Part shown: piece by piece, positions 48,895 through 58,297 of the stretch | Position numbering within the stretch: the first letter of the stretch is position 1 | How the letters are laid out: each line of letters begins with the position of its first letter | From: Ophiostoma sp. CBS 140.51 | Taxonomy: Eukaryota > Ascomycota > Sordariomycetes > Ophiostomatales > Ophiostomataceae | NCBI GenBank assembly: GCA_029298735.1 | Contig: JANSLP010000176.1 | Coordinates: 1-64,000, forward strand | Length of the DNA stretch: 64,000 nt | Reading direction: 5' to 3' | Translations under genes and position numbers: made by a program | Notes under the pieces: model-generated | Databases searched by the model: none | Told to the model about the DNA's origin: nothing | Seen by the model: only the letters and a program-made list of their open reading frames with translations

Positions 48895-51159
48895 ATGTTG
48901 GTCGCGCACCACAACTCTACACAACAACAGCATCAACAACAAGCATCCTTTAACAACATCTCCAACATTTCCACCAACAACAAGAACAAGAACAACAACC
49001 AGGACAACACTTCCAAGCTCGGCGATCTTGATCTCAGTCAATACTATCGCAGCAAGTTCACTGCTCTGTCGCCGCCTCGCGTCCACGACAGCGCCCACCC
49101 CGGAAACCGCCTCTCGTTGTCCCCCAGCTCCACGCTGTCGTCCGACTTTCTTGACGCCTCTGCCGCCACCGCCGCACAGGACCCCGTCCTCGTTGCTGGC
49201 TTTGACAGCGACTCCGAGTTCGACCAGGACTTCGACTTCTCTATGCTCGGTGGAAACGACCTGATGATGCAGTCGGACCACTGGCTCCCAGCAACCCATC
49301 TTGCCGCAGGACGGTCCTTTGGTCACCCCAACGTTTCCCACCACCGCGAGTCATCTCTCTCCTCCCTAGGTTCCACCTCGGCAGGCCCTGCTTCTCCCTT
49401 CTCACAGAGCACATCCAACCCTCACATTGCCGTCAACGACTCGGTCGGTGACAGCTTCACAAACATGTCTTACTACGAAGACCCTTCTTTCCCCCTGGTT
49501 AAGCAGCAGGCTACATCCGGTGTCCACGACAGCCTCTACAACCAGGGCCACGTGCCTTACGCGCCCTCTGCAGACAGCTTGCCCATGCCCCATGGCACCT
49601 ACGGCAGCCTGCTGGCCTCCAACAGACAGAGAGCTGGCGTCACCAGCAGCCACAGCGAGCGTGGCCTGCAGCCGCCACCTGATCTCTCAATGAGCTCAAA
49701 CCGGTCACAGCCCGTGTCGGTGGCGAGTTCCATAGCAAGCAATTCGCCTGCCACGCCATCCCTTGACCAGGCTGACGAAGAGGCCCGGCGCCGAAATGGT
49801 GAGAAGCGACTTGGTTCCCCCCCAGTGGCGAGTACGGCGGCGGATGATCTCCTATTTTTGTTTGACGGCGGCAGCGAGAATGATTATGAGAATGACGAAT
49901 GCTCACGATTTTTCAACGATTTAGTCGCTTTCCACGCTCCACCAAAGCTCGACCGCACAATGACCGACGTCTACAACGACGAGCTTTACAGCCCCAACTT
50001 TGCGGCTATGCCCACATCCGCTCCCTCCGCCAACGCCTCTCACCTAGCCCCGACAAGCCAGGAGATGTTTGCTCAGCGCCTACAGCAGATTAACAGTCAA
50101 CATCTCAGTGCCGCCTCCCATCAATCGCCCGTGTCAACTGGCACTCCACGCGAACGGTCGCCCTTCCGCCATGGGTCGCCTATGGCTCCGGCCCAAAACC
50201 ACGACTTTGGTGCCTCGCCTACGAGCAACCTGCGCTTTGGTGCCTCCCAGCAGCAACAGCAGCAGCAACGCGGCTTCGCTGGCCAGGATGCAGCAGGCCA
50301 GGTATTTCGATCCCAGATGGCGAGGAGCCAGGGAACGTCAACCCCGCAGACCATCTCTCCCAAGGACGCGGTTCTCGAATACAGAGACCCCGACGGCGAA
50401 GGCGATGGCACAAGCTACTCGCTTTTCTCTCAGGGCGGTGGTCAGCAAAACTTCTCCGTCGACCAGATGAACAAGGCCGTCACAAACCTAGGCCGGTCCT
50501 ATCCCGCGGAGATGAACAATGGCGTCCCAGCAGGGCCTACGTATGGCTACATGGCGCCGCAACTCAACCAAGGCCTGCAGCTGACTCAGCAATACCCATT
50601 CATTGCCCAGCACCATGCCAACTCTCCCATGGCCAGCTCCATGTCGGCACATCACTCGCCTGCCCCTGTCCGCTCTGTCAGCAGCCTTGCTGCCCTTTCC
50701 GAGCCTGTTCCCGGGTCTCAACGCCCAGGCATCGTTAACAACGATGGTGGTACTTATACCTGCACCTACCACGGTTGCACCCAACGTTTCGAGACTCCGG
50801 CTCTGCTCCAAAAACACAAGCGCGAAGGTCACCGTCAAGCAAACGCTCTGGCAGGTACGCGCAGAGTCGACACCAACACACCTCAGGGTCTAATGAACAC
50901 ACAAGCCGGCCCTCACCGCTGTGAACGCATCAACCCAAGCACAGGCAAGCCATGCAACACAGTCTTCTCTCGGCCCTACGATCTGACTCGGCACGAAGAC
51001 ACCATTCACAATGGCCGCAAGCAAAAGGTTCGGTGCAACCTCTGCACGGAGGAGAAGACATTCAGTCGGGCGGATGCACTCACACGCCATTTCCGTGTCT
51101 GCCACCCAGAGGTCGAGTTCACTGGAAAGCACCGCAAACGTGGTGTGCATTCCACCTAG
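48895..51159 (+). CDS. C2H2 zinc-finger transcription factor, Rpn4-like
   Basis: A single exon encodes 754 residues from the first ATG after a CT-rich leader. The N-terminus is rich in Gln and Asn (MLVAHHNSTQQQHQQQ). Two acidic stretches that could activate transcription are DSDSEFDQDFDFSM (about 102) and FDGGSENDYENDE (about 325). A poly-Gln run lies near residue 450. The C-terminus has a C2H2 finger (CTYHGCTQRFETPALLQKHKREGH) and then an unusual pair. In that pair the first finger is spaced as CERINPSTGKPC with FSRPYDLTRHEDTIH, and the second is CNLCTEEKTFSRADALTRH. That atypical pair resembles fungal Rpn4, the activator of proteasome genes. The assignment rests on this region and the PACE site upstream. 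A GTGAGA...TTTAG stretch at about 49799-49925 could be an optional intron, but the frame stays open. Confidence 0.8.
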   Translation: MLVAHHNSTQQQHQQQASFNNISNISTNNKNKNNNQDNTSKLGDLDLSQYYRSKFTALSPPRVHDSAHPGNRLSLSPSSTLSSDFLDASAATAAQDPVLVAGFDSDSEFDQDFDFSMLGGNDLMMQSDHWLPATHLAAGRSFGHPNVSHHRESSLSSLGSTSAGPASPFSQSTSNPHIAVNDSVGDSFTNMSYYEDPSFPLVKQQATSGVHDSLYNQGHVPYAPSADSLPMPHGTYGSLLASNRQRAGVTSSHSERGLQPPPDLSMSSNRSQPVSVASSIASNSPATPSLDQADEEARRRNGEKRLGSPPVASTAADDLLFLFDGGSENDYENDECSRFFNDLVAFHAPPKLDRTMTDVYNDELYSPNFAAMPTSAPSANASHLAPTSQEMFAQRLQQINSQHLSAASHQSPVSTGTPRERSPFRHGSPMAPAQNHDFGASPTSNLRFGASQQQQQQQRGFAGQDAAGQVFRSQMARSQGTSTPQTISPKDAVLEYRDPDGEGDGTSYSLFSQGGGQQNFSVDQMNKAVTNLGRSYPAEMNNGVPAGPTYGYMAPQLNQGLQLTQQYPFIAQHHANSPMASSMSAHHSPAPVRSVSSLAALSEPVPGSQRPGIVNNDGGTYTCTYHGCTQRFETPALLQKHKREGHRQANALAGTRRVDTNTPQGLMNTQAGPHRCERINPSTGKPCNTVFSRPYDLTRHEDTIHNGRKQKVRCNLCTEEKTFSRADALTRHFRVCHPEVEFTGKHRKRGVHST

Positions 51160-52306
51160 GCCTGGCTGGCAGTCAGCCACTCTCTACCCATGCCGGACGG
51201 TTTCTGCAGGGTCCGCCTGAGTGACAACGATGCATCTGTTTTTTTGGCAAACATGACCTCATACGCTAGTCCTATTCAGGCAATAAGTGGTCCTGTCTTC
51301 CACAGTCCGTCGAACGCCGTACGGTGACGTCATTTCACGTTTCGTGTCTTGACCCCCCCAACCATGGTCATTGAAAGCAGCAGCCTATGCGACCCTCATA
51401 TGTCTCAACAAATCGAACTTCCACTAGAAGTTTATCATCATCGACGGTCAATTTCTTTGCTTCCTACTCCACTGCGGTCGGAGGCCTTCCTCAACTCCCC
51501 GACTGGGAAAGGCATGTTATATGTCATCGATTCAACAGGAAAAAACGGGTTTCTCTTTCTTCACTTTCACTTCATCACTTCCTGACTTATGTGCCATTTT
51601 TTTGTTTTATCCTTTTTAATGTTCCAACTTTCCCCCCCCACCTATCACATTTCTTCGCCTCGTTTTTTTTCTCTTGTCCTTACATCATAGACCGTTCGTT
51701 TTGTCACTTTGACAAATTTTTGTTTTTTTGTTTCTTGATTTCCTTGGCTCTGTTCTTTTGTTTTACATTTGCGTTGCTGTCACCGATTTCAGGTTTCTAT
51801 CCATGGTTTTGTACGCATTGCATCGGTTGGTTGGCATCACGGTATAGACTTAGCATGGCTCCTCGCTGGCCGTGGGCTTTTTCACGGGATACATTTAGGT
51901 TTTATTGGTTTGGAAACGACATGTACAATTATTCAGTTACGATTGGAGTTTTTCTTGTTATTGGGCGGGTATTGAAATACTATTGCGGTCATAGAAAAAA
52001 AAAAGGTATTTGGCGTATCAGGTACAAATGGCTCGAATGGGGTGGTCGCGTGGGAAACATGCTAGCTGCTTCGGCACGATTGCCATGGGAGGTGCAGCCA
52101 CCGCTATTTACCATGGGTAAAGGCATCGTGTTTTATTCTAGTTTCTACAAAAATATCCGAACTTTTCTTAAAGTTTTTTACAAAGTCATATTCTGTGCCG
52201 TTCCCCGTGAAGTCGACAAACATACCGTTAACTGTCTCTTTTTTATACGCCCCCCTTGGGTCAATATCCTAGAAAGCAATGCATATGCCAGTCCTAACAA
52301 CTCCTT
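51160..52306. other. Convergent 3' region between the Rpn4-like gene and AROM
   Basis: These 1.15 kb lie between facing stop codons. The middle is T-rich and contains several poly-T runs, fitting a long 3' UTR. A 331-codon plus-strand frame (51387-52382) crosses it but runs into the antisense of the last AROM exon and was rejected. Confidence 0.5.
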
Positions 52307-55300
52307 TTACGGCGAGTCTCCCATGACTGCCGAGCGCGCATCATCGTACGACGGTGAAATTCCTGTCCAGAGTCGGAACTAGATAAGCATAGGGTTAGTA
52401 TGCGATGAGATATCCAAATTGATAACGCAAATTGCAAAAGCAGTAGCAAGAAGGGCACGGCAAGTCAAAACATACCTGGTGCCAGCCTTGTGCAGTGAGT
52501 ACCTCCAGCCCAGGGACTGTCTTCCACCCGTATCCCTCGGCCAGTTTCATCACGGGCGTGTGTCTAGGCTGATAGGCCAGTTCGAGAAGCACACGCACGC
52601 CGTCAACCGACTTGGAGCGGTCCAAAACTTCCGTCACCAGCTGAAGGACAGTCGGGTCCAGAGGCTTGTCAGCGGGCACGGTCGTAATGATAACAGACGG
52701 CAGGCTGGCCTCAGCAGCCTCGACACCGAGAGGCTTCGGGCCCAGCAATTGAACATTGTAGTCCTCGGGGAAGGAGGATATAAGTTGCTTCCCGTTCTCC
52801 AGACTCCGGGCAGCTACATAGATGGGACCGTAGCCTAAAGCACGTAGTGCGTAGATGGCGGCGCGAGTTGTGCCACCGGAGCCAACAACAAGGCCGGCCG
52901 ACGGGTTGGCCGAGGAGCGCTTTTCGACACCAGCGCCACGCAGCGCGTGAATCATGCCCGACCAGTCTGTATTATCGCCAACAAGGCGGTTGGCTGCATT
53001 CTTGTCACCAGCAATGGGAGGGACCGGGATAATTGTGTTCACAGCACCGATAATCTTCGCAGCGTCGGACACCTCGTCAACAAGCTTCATGACGTCCAGT
53101 TTCAAGGGAATCGTCACGGAGGCACCTCCAAAGTCGGGTGCGCGGATAACGCGCTCCACGTCAACTGCGTTTGTTGTCTCCACCCGGTCGTAATGGTGTG
53201 GCAGTCCAACCTTGTCAAAAAGTGCGTTGTGAAGTGCTGGCGAGCGGGATTTCGAGATTGGACTTCCGAAAAGGACGAACTGAAGAGGCTCGAGGTCGCC
53301 AATAAGGGAAAGGGCCTGGCGGATTTCTCGGGCAGACAGCTGCCCCGGAGCAGCCGCAAATGGCAGTGCTGGGTGGGCAACTGGCGTGAGGAAACCGTTC
53401 AGCACGCGACTCAACTTTCCAGGTCCGCCCATGTTCAGGGCAATCATCGGCTTCTGGTGGGCAGCAAGCATTCTGGACTTGAATGCCGCAACCCCAAAGT
53501 TGTCCTCCACCGAATGCGCAACGCCGATCAGCTTGATAACGTCGCCGTACTGAAGCGCCTTGTTGAAGTACGGGACCCAGCCGCCGTTTTTCCACGACAG
53601 GGTGCTCTTGGGGTCGTGGTGGGACGCAATTATACGCGATGCACCCTTCTCCTTCGTCACGGCCTGGATGATGTGGTCCGGCATCGTCATCTCGAGATCG
53701 ATGTACTCCACACCCATCCGGATTGCTGCGCGGTACAACGCCAACGCATGGTCAATATCCCCGTCGGGGAACCGGCCACCTTGGCTGGCCGTCCGAACTG
53801 TGAAGATGACGGGCACGTTGGCGGCAGAACGAAGCAACGACACCTGGCTTCTCACGAAATCAACAGAGTGGTCTTCCAGGAGATCGACGCGTAGCTCTAC
53901 GGCATCCGAGCCGATAACAACTTCGGGAATGATGGTGACTGCCTCAGCAACGTTGGGGACCGTCAGCGACACGAAGAACGAAGTCTTCTTCTTCTGGACC
54001 TCGTCCAGGTGGGAGTAGCGACCGGTGACAGACTGAAGGAACTGGGCAAAGTCAGAAGGGGCTTCCCCAGGCGTGTCCGGCTTGCCCTCGTGTGGGCTGT
54101 GGTAGTGGTGGCTGCTGCATTCTTCGAACCAGTCCTTGCGGCGTAGGTAGACGCCACGGATATTCTCAGAGTATGCGGGGCGCGATTTGTCCTGCATTAG
54201 GTAATCGATGACCTGCTCGGTGTCTCGATGAACAAGCAAAACAATTCCTCCGCTCTGGTGGTAGGCGGTCAACAGCTGCCGGGCTTCGGGTGTCTCGACA
54301 ATGCCACCTCCGCACGAAAAGACATGGCCGGTAGGCTTAGTCTTGATCATGTTGGCCAGAAGGTCCAGCTCCGCCTTCCGGAACCCTTCCCATCCGGCCT
54401 CACCGCGGATCATTTCTGGAATGGTCATGCCCTGGTTGCGTTCCAGCTCAGCGTCCAAGTCAATAAACGGCCGGTCAAGGATAGCCGAGGCCCAGTAGCC
54501 AGCCGTAGTTTTCCCAGCACCTCTCATGCCAATGATAAAGATTGATTTGTCTGTTGCAGACGGGACTGGCAGTGTGTGGATGTTGGAGTGCGAGGAGGCT
54601 GGTTCCTCTCCGCTCAAAGCCACCTTGAAGGACTGGGAGAGAACATCCCACCAGCCCGGCCATGTCTTGCCGACACACTCGCGCTCCAAAACAAGAACGG
54701 GTTGCCGCACAACGGTGGAGAGGACGCTGAAGCTCATGGCCACTCTGTGGTCATCGTAGCAGTACACACCGTCCTTTGGGTTGGTGAGGTCTTGGAACGG
54801 ACGGCCAGTCACTTCGATACCGTCCTCCAGCTCGGTGCACTTGACTCCGAACTTGGCCAGCTCGTCATACATGGCCAAAATGCGGTTGCACTCCTTGACC
54901 CGCTGGTTGGCGATGCCGGTAATACGCGTCGTTCCGCTGGCCACTGCAGCCAGGACAGAGGCCGTCAAAAACGCATCCGTCATGGGCTCCATGTCAACGC
55001 GAGGGATAGCTTTGAGCGAGCCAATTGGCGGGCCCACCACTGTCGTCGACGTCGCTGTTTGGGTAACAGCACAGCCCATGGGCTGGAGAACGCTGACGGC
55101 AAAGGCAGCATCACCCTGCAGAGACGCCGACCCGATGTTAGGGATGGTGCAGGTCGTCCCTGTGATTGCGGCGACGGCCAAGGGGTACGTGGCCGAGCTG
55201 GCATCACTCTCGACGACGTACTCTGCCGGGCTGCTGTAAACGCCATTGGGGATGTGGTACGTGTTGGGCTCGCTGTCGGAGGTCTTTACATGGACACCGA

Positions 55301-57155
55301 AAGCCTGCATCATGGAGATCGTCATGTCGATGTACGGCTGCGAGATGGGCTTTCCGCCGACGAGACGGAGAACAACTGGGTTCTTTGCGTAGGGCGCAGC
55401 CATGAGAATGGAGGACACATACTGGGAGGAGACGGTAGCGGCCAGTTCAATGACGCCGCCCTCTAGGCCACCGGCAGAATCCACCTCCAGAGGCAAGCTC
55501 TTCTCCTTGCCCAGGTACTTGACCTTGACGCCGTTAGTCCGCAAGGCATCGACAAGAGGGCCGATTGGGCGGACTTTCATTCTGTCGTTTCCGGTGAGAA
55601 CGGTCGAGCAGACAGCGGACGGGGAGCAGAGGGCGACCACAGACGTCAGGAAGCGCGAGGCAGTGCCGGCGTTGCCGAGGTACAGTGGATCGGCGCTGGC
55701 GAGAAAGTTACCGCCGTTGCCCTGGACGGAAAGCACCTCGCCTGATTCTTCCCACGAGTACGTGGCGCCCTTCAGCTGGAGAATGGCGGAGAGCATGTAC
55801 TCCGTGTCGTCTGAGCGGAGAAGGTTGCGCAGGCGACAGGTGCCTTTGGCCAGGGCGGCAAGGACCAGGGCGCGGTTGGAGATGCTCTTGGAGCCTGGCG
55901 GGGCCACGGTGGCGTTGAGGTCGGAAGGAACACCAGGTGTGACGCGCACGGCGGGAGACAAGACAACGCCAATGTCGCGGTCGTCGACGACAGTGGCCTT
56001 GGGCTCGTAAGTTGCGCCAACGGCAGAGAGGAGGACAATTTTCTTCTTGGCGCCATCGTTCTTCTTGTCGACGGCCATTTTGTCCAGGACAACATCCACT
56101 GGGCATTTCTTGCCTGCGGTCAGAGAGACAATCCGCTTGTCGGCCAGAGACGTTGGCAGGTCGTAGCTTGCGATGCACTTGACGAGGCGGGCGACGGCGC
56201 TGGGGCGGAGGACACCCAGGTAGCGAGCGAGTTCGGCCTCCTTGACCATGCCAATGGCGACGGCCTCGCCGTGGAGAACCTGGGGGGTGAGGATGGCCTC
56301 GTAGGCATGGCCAATCGAGTGGCCGAAGTTGAGCAGGTTGCGCAGCCCGCCCTCCTTCTCATCGGCGGAGACAACTTCGGCCTTGACACGGGCCGAGGCC
56401 AGCACAATGCGCTTGAGAATATCGCGAATGGGCGCAAGGTCGGCGGAGGTAGCCTGGGCGGGGCGGCCGCGCACTGTCTGGATGACGAGGGCGGCGTTCT
56501 CCTCGAGAGCAGTGAACTCAGCCTCGTTCCAGATGGCGGCGGTCTTGACGACCTCGGCCATGCCGTTGATGAACTCCCGCGTCGGCAGCGAGCCAAGGAA
56601 GTTGAGGTCGATGTAGACACGCTGGGGCTGCCAGAAGGCACCGATCAGGTTCTTGCCCAGGGGGGTGTCGATGGCCGTCTTGCCGCCAATGGATGAGTCA
56701 ACCATGGCCAGTAGCGTGGTGGGCACCTGGACGAAGCGGACGCCGCGCATAAAGGTAGCAGCCACATAGCCAATCATGTCGCCAATGACGCCGCCGCCGA
56801 GGGCAATGATGACGGTGTCACGGGTGCACTTTTGCTCCAGCATCCAGTCCTCGATCTCGGCCTTGGTTTCGCGGCCTTTGGAGGACTCGCCGGGCGGGAT
56901 AGCGTAGGTCAACAGGCGGGCGCCCGCAGCCTTGGAGCCGGGGCGCACCTGCTCGAAAGTCGTGCGGAAGGCATCGACGTAGAGCGGCGACAGGTTGGTG
57001 TCGGTAATGAGGACGTAGGTCGACGAGGGGATGTTGTGAAGAAGATCGCGGGGCACAAAGTCGAGCCAGATGCCGTGGTCGACGACAATGCTTTCCTTGC
57101 CCAGGATGGAAATGCGTGTCGGCTCATGGCCGTTTGTGAGAGCTGCAGCGGCCAT
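52307..57155 (-). CDS. ARO1: Pentafunctional AROM polypeptide (shikimate pathway)
   Basis: The product is 1583 residues from exons 52476-57155 and 52307-52378. It carries out steps two to six of the shikimate pathway in the cytosol, from DAHP to EPSP. Domains in order are as follows. 3-dehydroquinate synthase is at 1 to about 385 (ALGGGVIGDMIGYVAATFMR). EPSP synthase is at about 400-850 (PPGSKSISNRALVLAAL; GNAGTASRFLTS). Shikimate kinase is at about 870-1050, with P-loop GMRGAGKT. Type I 3-dehydroquinate dehydratase is at about 1060-1280, with His in SHHDPK and the Schiff-base Lys in VIKLIGVAHS. Shikimate dehydrogenase is at about 1290-1583 (FGSPISKSRSPALHN). The 72-nt last exon gives FRLWTGISPSYDDARSAVMG, the conserved end; the intron is 97 bp with CTAAC and CTAG. 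Without it the frame would end in an unrelated tail. Confidence 0.97.
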
Positions 57156-57338
57156 TGTCGCAACTGGGCTCTGTCCACTACTCGAAGGGCGTCGAGCGTG
57201 GTCTGGGGGATCGTGGGTAGAGGGATTGGTGTTGGTGGAAGAAGTTGAGGGGATTCACAACCAGCTTGCCCTCGATGACTCCTTCTTCAAACGGCCGTTT
57301 TTTCGCTGCGTTTGGCCTATTTTTTTTTTTTACTCCAA

Positions 57339-57345
57339 AGAGTCA
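57339..57345 (-). promoter_or_regulatory. Possible Gcn4/CPC1-like site upstream of AROM
   Basis: The minus strand reads TGACTCT, matching six of seven bases of the TGACTCA site used in general amino-acid control. It lies about 185 bp before the AROM ATG. One mismatch and a short motif make this weak. Confidence 0.25.
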
Positions 57346-57545
57346 TAAGGTGTTAGCTGGCATATGTTGCTAATGGACCGCTAGTCCGATTGCGGTGTCT
57401 TTACAGGGCGAACAGGGGTTGCAAAGGCCAGCCCTGTCAGTGAGTTTTGCGCTGTTTTCAGCGGTGGACGGAAAATCTAGCGCCGACAATAAAGGCAACC
57501 TGGGGGGAAAGAAATATTCAACTGTAATAAGTTGTAAGGGCGTAT

Positions 57546-57561
57546 TACTCCGTACTCCGTA
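57546..57561. repeat. Two overlapping TACTCCGTA words
   Basis: The sequence TACTCCGTACTCCGTA holds two copies of the recurring intergenic 9-mer, overlapping by two bases. Confidence 0.7.
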
Positions 57562-58297
57562 TGGGTGCTGAAAGTATGTGCGCGGAGAGATAAAATTTTG
57601 TACATGGAGTACCTAAGTACCTGTACCACGTAGTCTGGCTTCCGTAAGTACCTTTTGCGCAACAGGTACAATTTGAATGTATTGCGGGCTGACAGAGTAC
57701 TAATAAGGGATAATATTATTCGTCCCCACACTCCGGTCTTCGGAGCACGGGATTCGTCCTAGTTAGACAATACAACACAACACGGTCGCGGTTGCTTGTA
57801 TTTCGATTACGCCGTTTCCGACAAACAAACCACATGGTAGTACTCGCTGCACGATCAATCACCGCCAATCTGATGGGCTCTGACGGGCGACAAAAGACAG
57901 GCAATGCCGACCGAACGGGGAGACAGTCGGACCACAGCACACGCCACTACCAGGCGTGGGAGAAGTCGGTGCTGGCATAGCACACAAGACATATTGTCAC
58001 AGGATCACAAAGTCAGCATCCCATGGGACGCGATCACATCACATGGTGCAGGGAGACGATTGAGGACTGATGAAAGATTGTCGCCAACAGACAGCAGCAT
58101 CGACAACAGCATCACGCTCGAGACAGTACCAATGATGACTTGGGACCGCTTGCCAGATCACGGCAGTGACACCAAAACCTTCCTTGGTGGACGTCCAAAT
58201 GCCCACTCGATCGTCAAAGACACCCACCCCTTTTTCGTGCCAACAAACACCAAATTGTCACCTCCTACGGCGTCCCCCCTGGGCTGTCTCACTGTTC

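Larger units (their letters stand above)
57156..58297. other. Spacer upstream of AROM and downstream of the glycine-rich gene
   Basis: This 1.14-kb region holds the AROM promoter and leader and the 3' flank of the glycine-rich gene, both on the minus strand. It contains two overlapping TACTCCGTA words (57546-57561), several GTAC-rich repeats up to 57665, and a 13-T run near 57320. No gene was recognised. Confidence 0.5.

Noticed and set aside
49799..49925. Possible intron in the Rpn4-like gene
   Set aside because: The donor-like GTGAGA and acceptor-like TTTAG are present, but the frame is open and encodes a plausible acidic activation region. It was not spliced out.
51387..52382. 331-codon plus-strand frame with ATG after the Rpn4-like gene
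   Set aside because: Composition is low-complexity Phe/Ser from a T-rich 3' region, and its last 25 codons are the exact antisense of the final AROM exon. No family feature was seen.
52947..53894. 315-codon plus-strand frame
   Set aside because: It is antisense to the shikimate dehydrogenase and dehydroquinase parts of AROM.
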